A stretch of DNA of 64,000 nucleotides from Orthonyx spaldingii. Taxonomy: Eukaryota > Chordata > Aves > Passeriformes > Orthonychidae. This document shows positions 63,985 to 64,000 of this stretch, piece by piece. Each line of letters begins with the position of its first letter. The first letter of the stretch is position 1. The notes beneath the pieces are model-generated. The model ran no database searches. It was not told where the DNA came from and saw only the letters and a program-made list of their open reading frames with translations. The DNA is taken from NCBI GenBank assembly GCA_013397795.1, contig VZTJ01000089.1, positions 821,200 to 885,199 of the forward strand, written 5' to 3'. The translations under genes were made by a program, and so were the position numbers.

Positions 63985-64000
63985 AAAAAAAAAAAAAAAA
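63985..64000. repeat. A16 homopolymer at the window edge
   Basis: Sixteen A reach the last base and may continue beyond it. They are preceded by T9-C-TTT, so the pair could fold into an A/T hairpin. Confidence 0.85.

Larger units (their letters stand above)
61815..64000 (-). other. Probable 3' UTR of a convergent minus-strand gene (NCOR2 by synteny)
   Basis: Two canonical minus-strand poly(A) signals with good downstream elements lie here. The 150 bases before the distal one (about 62,050-62,190 read on the minus strand) have the AT-rich, non-repetitive texture of a conserved UTR end. In other vertebrates the gene downstream of RFLNA and convergent with it is NCOR2, a nuclear-receptor corepressor (established synteny). 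No NCOR2 coding sequence is seen, so its stop codon would lie beyond the window. The identity rests on synteny only. The 62,200-63,700 part is GC-rich and could instead be intergenic, with only the proximal site real. Confidence 0.4.

Overview
The window looks like vertebrate nuclear DNA, most likely avian or another sauropsid. The reasons are one protein-coding gene with long introns and GT-AG splice sites, a CpG-island promoter, almost no recognisable interspersed repeats (no Alu, B1 or L1 blocks), and a refilin protein whose sequence is close to, but not the same as, the mammalian form. The species is not identified. There are no prokaryotic features: no operons, Shine-Dalgarno sites, tRNA, rRNA or CRISPR.

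Layout: (1) 1-35,400 is about 35 kb of gene-free DNA with only short simple repeats and one 28-bp minisatellite (19,973-20,056). (2) 35,402-36,800 is the promoter block: a diverged tandem repeat (35,402-35,692) running into a CpG island with a G-quadruplex motif. (3) 36,332-47,749 (+) is RFLNA (refilin A, formerly FAM101A/Cfm2). It has three coding exons (36,332-36,541; 45,617-45,726; 47,416-47,749) that join in frame to 217 codons plus a TGA stop. Intron 1 is about 9.1 kb and intron 2 about 1.7 kb. (4) 47,750 to about 52,790 is probably a long RFLNA 3' UTR ending at AATAAA 52,765-52,770. (5) 53,750-54,160 (+) is a decayed Ty3/gypsy-type reverse-transcriptase fragment. (6) 54,330-61,800 is gene-free. 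(7) About 61,815-64,000 has two good minus-strand poly(A) signals (63,722-63,727 and 61,832-61,837), each followed by GU-rich sequence. This suggests the 3' end of a convergent minus-strand gene whose body lies beyond the window. By vertebrate synteny (RFLNA next to a convergent NCOR2) that gene is probably NCOR2, but no NCOR2 coding exon is visible.

Biology: RFLNA encodes a small filamin-binding protein that organises perinuclear actin bundles and acts in chondrocyte and skeletal development. No multi-gene pathway or novel defence or mobile system is visible. The points most worth checking are the Ty3/gypsy relic, the promoter-edge tandem array, the paired poly(A) sites of the convergent gene, an exon-2 ATG that could start a short refilin isoform, and several perfect inverted repeats in noncoding DNA.
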